A stretch of DNA of 64,000 bases. Source: Molossus alvarezi (Eukaryota > Chordata > Mammalia > Chiroptera > Molossidae). The stretch is from NCBI GenBank assembly GCA_037176705.1, contig CM073893.1, forward strand, positions 20,708,074 to 20,772,073. Reading direction: 5' to 3'. This document shows positions 33,544 through 43,900 of this stretch, one piece after another (the stretch's first letter is position 1; each line of letters opens with the position of its first letter). The notes beneath the pieces were generated by a model that was given only the letters and a program-made list of their open reading frames with translations, did not search any database and was not told the origin of the DNA. A program made the translations under genes and the position numbers.

Positions 33544-34081
33544 GTTAATTTTAAAAATAATAAACCCTTAAAGGCTTATACTGCTCGTCTGTCAGATGTC
33601 TCATCATACTACTGTACTATGGATGGTGGCACCTGCTCAAAGAAAAGGAAGTAGGAAGAACTAATGGGAGTATGTACAGAAAGGTCAGGTTCAGAAGCAA
33701 TCTCTGATATCTTCCCTTACACATGATGAAATGATACTCGGCTCAGGAACCTGCTCTGGTCACATCAGAAAGAAAACTCAATAAAAAAGAGAAGCAGCCT
33801 ATCATCCCCTGGACTCTTACATAAATGACAGGGAAGACAGCCAATGTGTGGAGGCAAAAGGGGTGTCCGCAGCAAGTGGAGTTGGAACATAAGGCAACTC
33901 CCCTTCAGCTCAGTGCCCCACTCCTGTCCCACTCCAGTGGGCTCCTCGGGTCCTATGAAGGTGTAAAAGTCCACTCTAAAGTCACACACCCTACCTGAGT
34001 ACTTGAAGTATAATAGGAATTCACATTTTAGCACAGGGATCTTGACTTTAATGGGGGGAGGTTAATCTTCATCTGGTGGGG

Positions 34082-34182
34082 TACAAACCGCAACCGAGGT
34101 ACGTGCCCTTAGCGGGAACCGAACCCGGGTCTCTCTGGACCGCAGGCCAACACTCTAACCGCTGAGCCAAACTGGCCAGGGC
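34082..34182 (-). mobile_element. Ves-type SINE, head half only
   Basis: 'ACAAACCGCAACCGAGGTAC' to 'GCCAAACTGGCCAGGGC'. The tail half is absent (5' or 3' loss during insertion or later deletion). Confidence 0.88.
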
Positions 34183-34189
34183 CCTGTTT

Positions 34190-35300
34190 TCTTTTTAAAG
34201 GTACATCACTTTAGAAGTTACTGTGGCAACATGTAATTTCAAATCTTTGCAATGCCCAGCAACCATCATCTATTACATTTTGACTGTTAAAACAGTCCCT
34301 AAGTGTGTGTACTGGCTGAGTTTAACAATCTCAGCTATTAAATGGGGCCTCCCGTCCTCTCTTGATGGGACATCTGACATGTGCGTCGGCCTTCCTCTCC
34401 ATCTCACAGCGGCGTAGAGGATTTAGGACTCCTACTTCCTGACTTCGGGCTGTCAAAAGCATGTTTATCAGAGCAAGAGAATCCTGAAATAAAAGAATGT
34501 GGAAACCCAGGTGGAACAGTCTCTTCTACAACCAACAGCCACATTTTAGTATTAAATAAAAAAGCAATTCCAAATAATCAGGAATGACAGCAATCTACCA
34601 CATACATCAGATATCCTACTGAAAAGGTAACAAGTGTTTAAGAGACTCGAATTAAGTGTTTAAAAGACCCAAGCAGATACTGTCAGGTGTGATGAGGTAT
34701 AAGGTAACTAAAATAATCGGAAAAAATCAGGCTTGTAGTCATACCAAAGGACAGCTTCAAATGACATACAGCTCTGCCCTGGAGACGCTACAAGCAGCCA
34801 CTGAGTTCCATATGGCAGGCACTGTTACCATGAAAGCAAAAGGTAGGGGTCGAAGACACAGGTGTGTTTTAGGGCAGTCCATACACAAAAAGACAAGGTT
34901 TTAGGGAAAATATATGCTACCAACCAAGCATGACAGGCATCCAGAATTCTCAGTTCTATACAGATTTGTCACACAATTATCCATGTGCTTCTTGACACTG
35001 AGCCTCACATACTTCGGGACCGGAAGGCAGTGGGGAAATGGGACTGGTTCCTGCACCAGAGCCCTGTAGGGTAAGACAGCTGGAGGTAAGGTCGGAAACG
35101 GGAGTGCCTTCCTTAATCAGAGTTTTACTTTACAATGCGAGTACAAGGATAAACATTTTCGTAGTGCAGTAGTATTCAACCCCAACATTCCGGTGTACTG
35201 TTAAAAAATCAGATAATACAGAAAAATATTTATCTCAATGGATAATTATTTCCTTGGTTTGCTTTAATTACAGAACCTCTTTAACCCCCAAACCCTAACC
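34190..35300. other. Unassigned DNA downstream of GTF2F2
   Basis: No coding signal. Possibly the distal 3' UTR or flanking sequence of GTF2F2. Confidence 0.35.
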
Positions 35301-35318
35301 CCATCACAAATAATCTGG

Positions 35319-35324
35319 TTTAAT
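35319..35324 (-). terminator. Candidate GTF2F2 polyadenylation signal
   Basis: ATTAAA on the minus strand, about 220 bases after the stop codon. It is a common variant hexamer. I saw no AATAAA closer, but use of this site is not proven. Confidence 0.35.
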
Positions 35325-35543
35325 ACAAGTTAAGTCTATAAATAAATTTGTTATTTCCCCTAAAACAACCCAAAACTCGTAAGTAACTTTTCAAGAATTA
35401 TTGTTTAAAAAATTTACCTAGACAAATTAAAGTATCAGTCATTTTACCCCTATAACAGATGGTGCTCAAGTTCAAGCATCATTGCCGTATGCCTAACACA
35501 TCTCCCCTTAGTTGTTCTGTCAGCATGTTGGCTTAGACTCTTC

Positions 35544-35663
35544 TTAATCACTCCTTTCTTCTCCTTGATAATGTCTATACTCTGGCTTCAGCTCCCATGT
35601 GTTTTTGTGGATCCCTTTTACATTCTGAATACCAATTTCTTTTAAGATTTCCCTCAGGTACAC
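35544..35663 (-). CDS. GTF2F2: GTF2F2 (TFIIF subunit 2, RAP30), last coding exon
   Basis: The minus strand carries a strong acceptor (T-rich tract then TTTTTCAG, ending at 35664) and 39 codons to TAA at 35546-35544. The peptide VYLREILKEIGIQNVKGIHK then NTWELKPEYRHYQGEERSD is the C-terminus of the RAP30 winged-helix DNA-binding domain. TFIIF binds RNA polymerase II and brings it to the promoter. RAP30 is the smaller, sigma-like subunit. The exon sits in an intact splice setting with an intron-like upstream region, so it is the real gene, not a retrocopy. The preceding exon is not visible between 35.7 and 64 kb, so the final intron must be more than 28 kb, and the 23-bp array appears to lie in it. 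The 3' UTR follows below 35544. A few residues differ conservatively from what I remember of the human protein. Confidence 0.93.
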   Translation of the reverse strand: MYLREILKEIGIQNVKGIHKNTWELKPEYRHYQGEERSD

Positions 35664-36196
35664 CTGAAAAACAAAACAAAAAACCCCCCAGAAATAAAAT
35701 TATGAGGGCAGAAAACAAAACTTAACATAAAATGATACCTCAAACCACATTTGTGAGTACTAAAAATTTCCATCCTGAAAGCACAAGATTTCTCTATAAA
35801 GAGGGTCAATAAACTGCCTTGTGATTCCACACACACACTACATGAAAACTACAGTCAATATATCATCATCTGCATTAAAGGGGCTGGAAGTCCTAAATGC
35901 CAACACCCTGAGAACTAGAAGCCTAGATGAAAGGACACTGGAAAATTACTGGGGCCTGGTGTTTATTAAGATGACACTGCAGACCAAGTGTGACCTGCCC
36001 CTGAGTTCAGTGGCCTCACTCAGTTCAGTTAGAGAGGGTTAGTCTTAAACCTGTCACTTCAGATGCATACACAAAAAGTGACAAATACTTTGAGAACAAT
36101 ACCAGTCTATGAGGCATACGCATGACAGGTGTCCAGCATTCTCAGTTCTAAGGTGAGTCTTCAAACTTGCTATCAGGACACTTATTTTTCCTGTGT
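35664..36196. other. GTF2F2 intron, proximal part
   Basis: Apart from the polypyrimidine tract next to the exon, nothing recognised. The 73-codon plus frame at 35821 is unsupported. Confidence 0.5.
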
Positions 36197-36480
36197 AATA
36201 AGGAAAGTCACTATGTTTACTATTGTACTTTGGCCAACCTTGTCAAGACAGGGTGAGGGATAAGAAATACAGCGGTGTGGTGACTGTCGGGGTGGGAGGA
36301 GCAGAGAGGGAGGGAGGTGAAGGGGGATAAATGAGGATGGACGAAGACTTGACCTGGGGTGGAGAACACACAATAAGTGTACAGATGATGTGTTGTAGAA
36401 CTGTGCACCTGAAACCTGTATAATTTTGTTAACCAGTGTCATCCCCAATAAATTCAATAAAGAGAAATAAAGAAATAAAG
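36197..36480 (+). mobile_element. L1 3' end (plus)
   Basis: 'GACTTGACCTGGGGTGGAGA', 'ACAGATGATGTGTTGTAGAA', 'TGCACCTGAAACCTGTATAA' and 'CCCAATAAATTCAATAAAG' are the L1 3' UTR and poly(A) end. It is antisense to GTF2F2. Confidence 0.88.
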
Positions 36481-37002
36481 AAGTGATAATAAGAAGGCTA
36501 AAAACCATGGGGTTGCAGCTTTCCTCTGCTTGGCTCCTCAGAAGGAAAGAGGTAAGTAATAATGTAGAGCAGAACTCTACATAAATTCAATAGATATTAA
36601 CCAAATGATTACTATATTCATGGAAATGATGGCTATGATAAATGTAATACTAAATCCTACCTCTGCTTGCCAACGCCCAAGGCCAAAGAGCATCATCCCA
36701 CTATGAACTGGCCAGCATAAATTATAGTACTGTACCTCTTTCTTGGAGAAAAGTTAATTATTTAAAAGTGATTATTTTTTCTACTATAGAACAAACCAAT
36801 CCAACCATAATTAGTGTGTGTATGCTTCAAAGAACCAGTTAGAACATTATAGTGACTCATCCCACTGATGAAAGATGTAATACATTTTTATTTATTGAAA
36901 TGAGGCACTAATTAGGAAAATGGCTGATGAGCTCTTACTGAGATAATGTTTAAGGCAGTGCCCTTCTCGGGTGCTAGACGACCTGTCTCAGAACCTCCCG
37001 GG
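36481..37002. other. GTF2F2 intron, unassigned
   Basis: AT-rich. No exon of GTF2F2 recognised on the minus strand. Confidence 0.4.
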
Positions 37003-37246
37003 GCCCTGGCCTGTGTGGCTCTGAGGTTAGAGTACTGGCCCACTCATTGAAGTATCTGTGTCTGATTCCTGGTCAAGGGCAGGTACCTGGGTTGCAGGTT
37101 TGATACCCGCCCCGGTCAGGGTGCATGCGGGAGGCAACCAGTTGATGTGTCTCTTTCACATCAATGTCTCTCTCTCTCCCTGCCCTCCTTCCCTTCTACT
37201 CTCTCTAAATATCAATTAAAAAAATAGCCTTGGGTGAGGATTAATA
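37003..37246 (+). mobile_element. Ves-type SINE
   Basis: Forward, with head 'GCCCTGGCCTGTGTGGCTCT' and tail 'TAGCCTTGGGTGAGGATTAA', followed by an (AAC)n-like run to about 37290. Confidence 0.88.
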
Positions 37247-37290
37247 ACAACAACAAAACCCCACAAAAACAAACAAACAAAAGAACCTCA

Positions 37291-37891
37291 TGGAAAGCTT
37301 GTTAAATAAACAGGCCTACTGAATCAAAATCTCTGGGGCCAGGACTGGGAATCTGCATTTTCAAAAGCCCCGAAGAGACTCATTTAACTAAAGTTCCGTA
37401 ACGCGTGCTTTAAGGATTCTCCCAACTCTAATACTCTAGGACATTTGAGTCCCTGGAGTGTTTTCCAGAGCCTGACCATTGCTGGAGACTGTGTTAACCA
37501 ACATGATCTACCACCATCTTACGCTGGTATAGTGCCCTACAGTGTATGGAAAGTCCTTTCATTTAGGGTAGGCTGTCATCTAGAAACAACAGCTGATTAG
37601 CACTGGAAGCACAGGGGTTCTTTACCTGGCCCTGGATAGGCTTAGTTCTACCACTTGAGCAGCCTTCCCATGCCAGGGGCCAGGCCCCAGCAGAGGCAGC
37701 AATGACTCAAAAGAGGCCTGGGTTTCTCTGAGAGGAGGTCTGCTTGTCTCCCACACCTGCAGTAACACACCTGCAGTTGGCTTTGCCAAGGACCTGTGTG
37801 CATGAGCAAGCAAAACGACTGAGACATTGAGGTCCTGTGCATGTCTGCCTCCTGCCACTTTAAATTACATTTAAGAAACAGGACATTTAAG
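37291..37891. other. GTF2F2 intron, unassigned
   Basis: Short frames on the minus strand at 37622-37858 have no splice framework. Nothing recognised. Confidence 0.35.
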
Positions 37892-38118
37892 CCCTGGCTG
37901 GTTTGGCTCAGCAGTTAGAACATTGGCCTGCGGTCCAGAGAGACCTGGGTTCGGTTCCAGCTAAGGGCACCTCGGCTGCAGTTTGTCCCCGGCCCTGGTT
38001 GGGTCGTGCGGGTGACAGCTGCTTGACGTGTCCCTTTCACATCGACGTTTCTCTCTCTCTCTCTCTCCCACTCTGTCTGAACAAAAAATGGAAAAATGTC
38101 CTAGGGTGAGGATAAAAA
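37892..38118 (+). mobile_element. Ves-type SINE
   Basis: Forward, with head 'GCCCTGGCTGGTTTGGCTCA' and tail 'ATGTCCTAGGGTGAGGAT'. Confidence 0.92.
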
Positions 38119-38825
38119 AACAAAAACCAAAAACAAAATGGGACACTTCATAACTACGCTCTAATTAAACAGGATTCCTAAATGGAAAATGCCAGGTCGG
38201 GCACAAATGATTTTCAGTTTGGAATTTTACAAGGGTGTCATTCCAGGCATCTAAAGAATGGTTTCTTGTGAGGCTGGCTAAGACCCTGAGCAGTCACAGC
38301 ACTGGATGCTCGGCAGGGGGTCGAGTGAGAAGAGCCATCACCAGAGCACCTCGGAGGCCTGTAGAAGCGCTCGACTTCAAGTCTAGTGTGCCCATTGACA
38401 ATCGAGATACAGAACATGAAAAGCCTTTAAAAAGGGTCACACACAAAATATTAAGTCTTAAGTGTAAAATTCAGTTGCTTTCATGAGTCGTCCAATTCAT
38501 TTTCCTAAACTACTATATTAAAAGGTTATAAAGTATTTCATTTTTAAAATGAAAATGTCACTCTCTTTTTATTCTAGACAATAAGAGTGGAATCAGATAT
38601 TCAGTCTGTCAGTTTGTTAGGTGACAAATGGGATTAGAGTTCTTTTTTGGGGGGTTAGGTGGGAAGCAAACCTCTGCAGTTTTAGAATGTTCCCAAATGC
38701 AATCTAAGACCATTCAACTCTAACCAAGTGAATTAACTTGGCACAAAGCGTTAGTAGAGAAAGCAGTAGTAGTGATAGGGTAAAACAAGGTAAAAAAATC
38801 CCTGCAGGAAAGACACAAGTAGAGA
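38119..38825. other. GTF2F2 intron, unassigned
   Basis: The 38235-38486 plus frame has mildly protein-like composition but no family resemblance. Nothing supported. Confidence 0.35.
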
Positions 38826-39140
38826 ACAGTGAGATCATATCATTCCTCTGTTTAAAATTTTCAATGACTTCTCCATTGGCCTACAGGTTAAATTCCTAAC
38901 TTTTGACAGCAATCCATTCAGTTCTGCCTTGTACCTTTGGTCTCATCTTCTACTACTTCCTTCTATATATACTTGTCATTTCTGTGTCTGTAGGTTTCTA
39001 GTTTCTTCCATATGCTCTTTCCTTTTCCTGTAATGCTTGGCCCATTCCCTCAAATCTAAACCCCTCATCCTTAAAGATTTGGTGCAAAGGTCACTTTCTC
39101 AGGGAAACCTTCTCTAACAGTCCCATCTCTCAACAATGTA
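38826..39140 (+). mobile_element. L2 3'-end relic
   Basis: 'ATTCCTCTGTTTAAAATTTT', 'AATGACTTCTCCATTGGCCT', 'GTTTCTTCCATATGCTCTTT', 'GTAATGCTTGGCCCATTCC' and 'CTCAGGGAAACCTTCTCTAA' follow the old mammalian L2 order. Confidence 0.7.
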
Positions 39141-39436
39141 GCCCTCATAATCTACTCTTATTTACATGTCTCTCTCCCCATCAAACCATGCTCCTATACA
39201 GTGCCCGCCTGCACATTACCGAGGCTCCGCACACTTGTGCTCACGGACAGGGTGTGCTAAGAGTAAACAAGGGAGCTAAGAGAACTGGAGAATGGTGTGG
39301 TTGAGGGCATCACTCAGAAGGTATAGGAATAAACTAAGCTAACTAGTTCTTTTCATTTTTAGAATTCAGGTTCTGATTAACTTATAAAGCAATGACCCAG
39401 CTTGAGAAATAAAAGTTGACTGATTAAATTGTATAT

Positions 39437-39500
39437 CTGGCTGGCTGGTCTGGCCCCGCAGTTACAGAGCGTAGGCCCACAGACAAGGAGTCATGGGTTC
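39437..39500 (+). mobile_element. Ves-type SINE stub truncated by the giant array
   Basis: Head 'CTGGCTGGTCTGGCCCCGCA', then 'GAGCGTAGGCCCACAGACAA' and 'GGAGTCATGGGTTC'. At GGGTTC (box B) the SINE stops and the 23-bp array begins at 39501. No SINE body or tail follows inside the window. Confidence 0.8.
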
Positions 39501-40559
39501 TGAAGAGGGAGATGAGAGGGGACTGAAGAGGGAGAGGAGAGGGAACTGAAGAGGAAGAGGAGAGGGGACTGAAGAGGAGAGGAGAGGGGACTGAAGAGGG
39601 AGAGGAGAAGGGACTGAAGAGGAAGAGGAGAGGGGATGGAAGAGAGAGAGGAGAAGGGACTGAAGAGGAAGAGGAGAGGGGACTGAAGAGGGAGAGGAGA
39701 GGGGACTGAAGAGGAAGAGGAGGGGGGACTGAAGAGGAAGAGGAGAGGGGACTGAAGAGGGAGAGGAGAAGGGACTGAAGAGGGAGAGGAGAGGGGACTG
39801 AAGAGGAAGAGGAGAGGGGACTGAAGAGGAAGAGGAGGGGGGACTGAAGAGGAAGAGGAGGGGGGACTGAAGAGGGAGAGGAGAAGGGACTGAAGAGGGA
39901 GAGGAGAGGGGACTGAAGAGGGAGAGGAGAGGGGATGGAAGAGGGAGAGGAGAGGGGACTGAGGAAGAGAGGAGAGGGGATTGAAGAGGGAGAGGAGAGG
40001 GGACTGAAGAGGGAGAGGAGAGGGGACTGAGGAGGAGAGGAGAGGGGACTGAAGAGGGAGAGGAGAGGGGACTGAGGAGGAGAGGAGGGGGAATGAAGAG
40101 GGAGAGTAGAGGGGACTGAAGAGGGAGAGTAGAGGGGACTGAGGAGGATAGGAGAGGGGACTGAAGAGGGAGAGAAGAGGGGACTGAAGAGGGAGAGGAG
40201 AGGGGACTGAAGAGGGAGAGGAGAGGGGACTGAAGAGGGATAGAGGAGGGGACTGAAGAGGAAGAGGAGGAGGGACTGAGGAGGAGAGCAGAGGGGACTG
40301 AAGAGGAAGAGGAGAGGGGATTGAAGAGGGAGAGGAGAGGGGACTGAAGAGGGAGAGGAGAGGGGACTGAAGAGGGAGAGGAGAGGGGATTGAAGAGGGA
40401 GAGGAGAGGGGACAAAAGAGGGAGAGGAGAGGGGACTGAAGAGGGAGAGGAGGGGGGACTGAGGAGGAGAGGAGAGGGGACTGAAGAGGAGAGGAGAGGG
40501 GACTGAAGAGGAGAGGAGAGGGGACTGAAGAGGAAGAGAAGAGGGGACTGAAGAGGAAG

Positions 40560-42060
40560 AGGAGAGGTTACTGAAGAGGGAGAGGAGAGGGGAATGAAGA
40601 GCGAGAGGGCAGGGGATTGAAGAGGGAGAGGAGAGGGGACTGAAGAGGGAGAGGAGAGGGGACTGAAGAGGGAGAGGAGAGGGGACTGAAGAGGGAGAGG
40701 AGAGGGCACTGAAGAGGGAGAGGAGAGGGGACTGAAGAGGGAGAGGAGAGGGGAGTGAAGAGGGAGAGGAGAGGGGATTGAAGAGGGAGAGGAGAGGGGA
40801 CTGAAGAGGGAGAGGAGAGGGGACTGAAGAGGGAGAGGAGAGGGGACTGAAGAGGGAGAGGAGAGGGGACTGAAGAGGGAGAGGAGAGGGGACTGAAGAG
40901 GGAGAGGAGAGGGGACGGAAGAGGGAGAGGAGAGGGGACTGAGGAGGGAGAAGAGAGGGGATGGAAGAGGGAGAGGAGAGGGGACTGAAGAGGGAGAGGA
41001 GAGGGGATGGAAGAGGGAGAGGAGAGGGGACTGAAGAGGAAGAGGAGAGGGGACTGAAGAAGAGAGGAGAGGGGACTGAAGAGGGAGAGGAGAGGGGATG
41101 GAAGAGGGAGAGGAGAGGGGACTGAAGAGGGACAGGAGAGGGGACTGAAGAGGGAGAGGAGAGGGGACTGAAGAGGGAGAGGAGAGGGGACTGAAGAGGG
41201 AGAGGAGAGGGGACTGAAGAGGAAGAGGAGAGGGGACTGAAGAAGAGAGGAGAGGGGACTGAAGAGGGAGAGGAGAGGGGATGGAAGAGGGAGAGGAGAG
41301 GGGACTGAAGAGGGAGAGGAGAGGGGACTGAAGAGGGAGAGGAGAGGGGACTGAAGAGGGAGAGGAGTGGGGACTGAAGAGGGAGAGGAGAGGGGATGGA
41401 AGAGGGAGAGGAGAGGGGATGGAAGAGGGAGAGTTCGGGGGACTGAGGAGGACAGGAGAGGGGACTGAAGAGGGAGAGGAGAGGGGACTGAGGAGGAGAG
41501 GAGAGGGGACTGAGGAGGAGAGGAGAGGGGACTGAAGAGGAGAGGAGAGGGGACTGAAGAGGAGAGGAGAGGGGACTGAAGAGGAAGAGGAGAGGGGACT
41601 GAAGAGGAAGAGGAGAGGTTACTGAAGAGGGAGAGGAGAGGGGAATGAAGAGCGACAGGACAGGGGATTGAAGAGGGAGAGGAGAGGGTACTGAAGAGGG
41701 AGAGGGGAGGGGACTGAAGAGGGAGAGGAGAGGGAACTGAAGAGGGAGAGGAGAGGTGACTGAACAGGGAGAGGAGAGGGGACTGAAGAGGGAGAGGAGA
41801 GGGGACTGAAGAGGGAGAGGAGAGGGGACTGAAGAGGGAGAGGAGAGGGGATGGAAGAGGGAGAGGAGAGGGGATTGAAGAGGAAGAGGAGAGGGGACTG
41901 AAGAAGAGAGGAGAGGGGACTGAAGAGGGATAGGAGAGGGGATGGAAGAGGGAGAGGAGAGGGGACTGAAGAGGGAGAGGAGAGGGGACTGAAGAGGGAG
42001 AGGAGAGGGGACTGAAGAGGGAGAGGAGAGGGGACTGACGAGGGAGAGGAGAGGGGATGG
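40560..42060. repeat. Array segment duplicated at about 47.5-49.0 kb
   Basis: Marker units GGTTA at 40566 and 41617 recur at 47509 and 48559, an offset of about 6,942. Shared private variants include GAGCGAGAGGGCAGG, GAGAGTTCGGGGG and GAGCGACAGGACAGG. Confidence 0.7.
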
Positions 42061-42099
42061 AAGAGGGAGAGGAGAGGGGACTGAAGAGAAAGAGGAGAG

Positions 42100-43900
42100 G
42101 GGACTGAAGAGGGAGAGGAGAGGGGACTGAAGAGGGAGAGGAGAGGGGACTGAGGAGGGAGAAGAGAGGGGATGGAAGAGGGAGAGGAGAGGGGACTGAG
42201 AAGGAGAGGAGAGGGGACTGAAGAGGGAGAGGAGAGGGGACTAAGGAGGGAGAAGAGAGGGGATGGAAGAGGGAGAGGAGAGGGGACTGAAGAGGGAGAG
42301 GAGAGGGGACTGAAGAGGGAGAGGAGAGGGGATGGAAGAGGGAGAGGAGAGGGGACTGAGAAGGAGAGGAGAGGGGACTGAAGAGGGAGAGGAGAGGGGA
42401 CTGAGGAGGAGAGGAGAGGGTACTGAAGAGGGAGAGGAGAGGGGACTGAAGAGGGAGAGGAGAGGGGACTGAAGACGGAGAGGAGAGGGGACTGAAGAGG
42501 GAGAGGAGAGGGGACTGAAGAGGGAGAGGCGAGGGGACTGAAGAGGGAGAGGAGAGAGGACTGAAGAGGGAGAGGAGAGGGGATGGAAGAGGGAGAGGAG
42601 AGGGGACTGAAGAGGGAGAGGAGAGGGGACTGAAGGGGGAGAGGAGAGGGGATGGAAGAGAAAGAGGAGAGGGGATGGAAGAGGGAGATGAGAGGGGACT
42701 GAGGAGGACAGGAGAGGGGACTGAAGAGGGAGAGGAGAGGGGACTGAGGAGGAGAGGATAGGAGACTGAGGAGGAGAGGAGAGGGGACTGAAGAGGAGAG
42801 GAGAGGGGACTGAAGAGGAGAGGAGAGGGGACTGAAGAGGAAGAGGAGAGGGGACTGAAGAGGAAGAGGAGAGGTTACTGAAGAGGGAGAGAAGAGGGGA
42901 CTGAAGAGGGAGAGGAGAGGGGACTGAAGAGGAGAGGAGAGGGGACTGAAGAGGGAGAGGAGAGGGGATGGAAGAGGGAGAGGAGAGGGGATGGAAGAGG
43001 GAGAGGAGAGGGGACTGAATAGGAAGAGGAGAGGGGACTGAAGAGGGAGAGAGGAGGGGACAGAAGAGGAAGAGGAGGGGGGACTGAGGAGGAGAGGAGA
43101 GGGGACTGAAGAGGAGAGGAGAGGGGACTGAAGAGGAGAGGAGAGGGGACTGAAGAGGAAGAGGAGAGGTTACTGAAGAGGGAGAGGAGAGGGGAATGAA
43201 GAGCGAGAGGACAGGGGATTGAAGAGGGAGAGGAGAGGGGACTGAAGAGGGAGAGGAGAGGGGACTGAAGAGGGAGAGGAGAGGGGACTGAAGAGGGAGA
43301 GGAGAGGGAACTGAAGAGGGAGAGGAGAGGGGACTGAAGAGGGAGAGGAGAGGGGACTGAAGAGGGAGAGGAGAGGGGATTGAAGAGGGAGAGGAGAGGG
43401 GACTGAAGAGGGAGAGGAGAGTGGACTAAAGAGGGAGAGGAGAGGGGACTGAAGAGGGAGAGGAGAGGGGACTGAAGAGGGAGAGGAGAGGGGACTGAAG
43501 AGGGAGAGGAGAGGGGACGGAAGAGGGAGAGGAGAGGGGACTGAGGAGGGAGAAGAGAGGGGATGGAAGAGGGAGAGGAGAGGGGACTGAAGAGGGAGAG
43601 GAGAGGGGACTGAAGAGGGAGAGGAGAGGGGATGGAAGAGGGAGAGGAGAGGGGACTGAAGAGGGAGAGGAGAGGGGACTGACGAGGGAGAGGAGAGGGG
43701 ATGGAAGAGGGAGAGGAGAGGGGACTGAAGAGAAAGAGGAGAGGGGACTGAAGAGGGAGAGGAGAGGGGACTGAAGAGGGAGAGGAGAGGGGACTGAAGA
43801 GGGAGAGGAGAGGGGATGGAAGAGGGAGAGGAGAGGGGACTGAAGAGGAAGAGGAGAGGGGACTGAAGAAGAGAGGAGTGGGGACTGAAGAGGGAGAGGA
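42100..43900. repeat. Array segment duplicated at about 49.8-51.6 kb
   Basis: A 210-bp stretch at 42172-42381 gives exactly the same translation at 49866-50075 (offset 7,694). Further on, marker GGTTA at 42873 pairs with 50611 (offset 7,738). The 44-bp change equals about two units gained at 50521-50570. Confidence 0.75.

Noticed and set aside
35281..35305. Telomere-like CCCTAACCCC
   Set aside because: Less than two imperfect units. Not an interstitial telomeric array.
42172..42381. Plus-strand Glu/Arg/Gly-rich frames of 69-94 codons in the array (also 44842, 46707, 49866, 54811, 58119 and 63381)
   Set aside because: They are stretches where GATGGAAG-type units happen to remove the TGA of the common unit; purely compositional.
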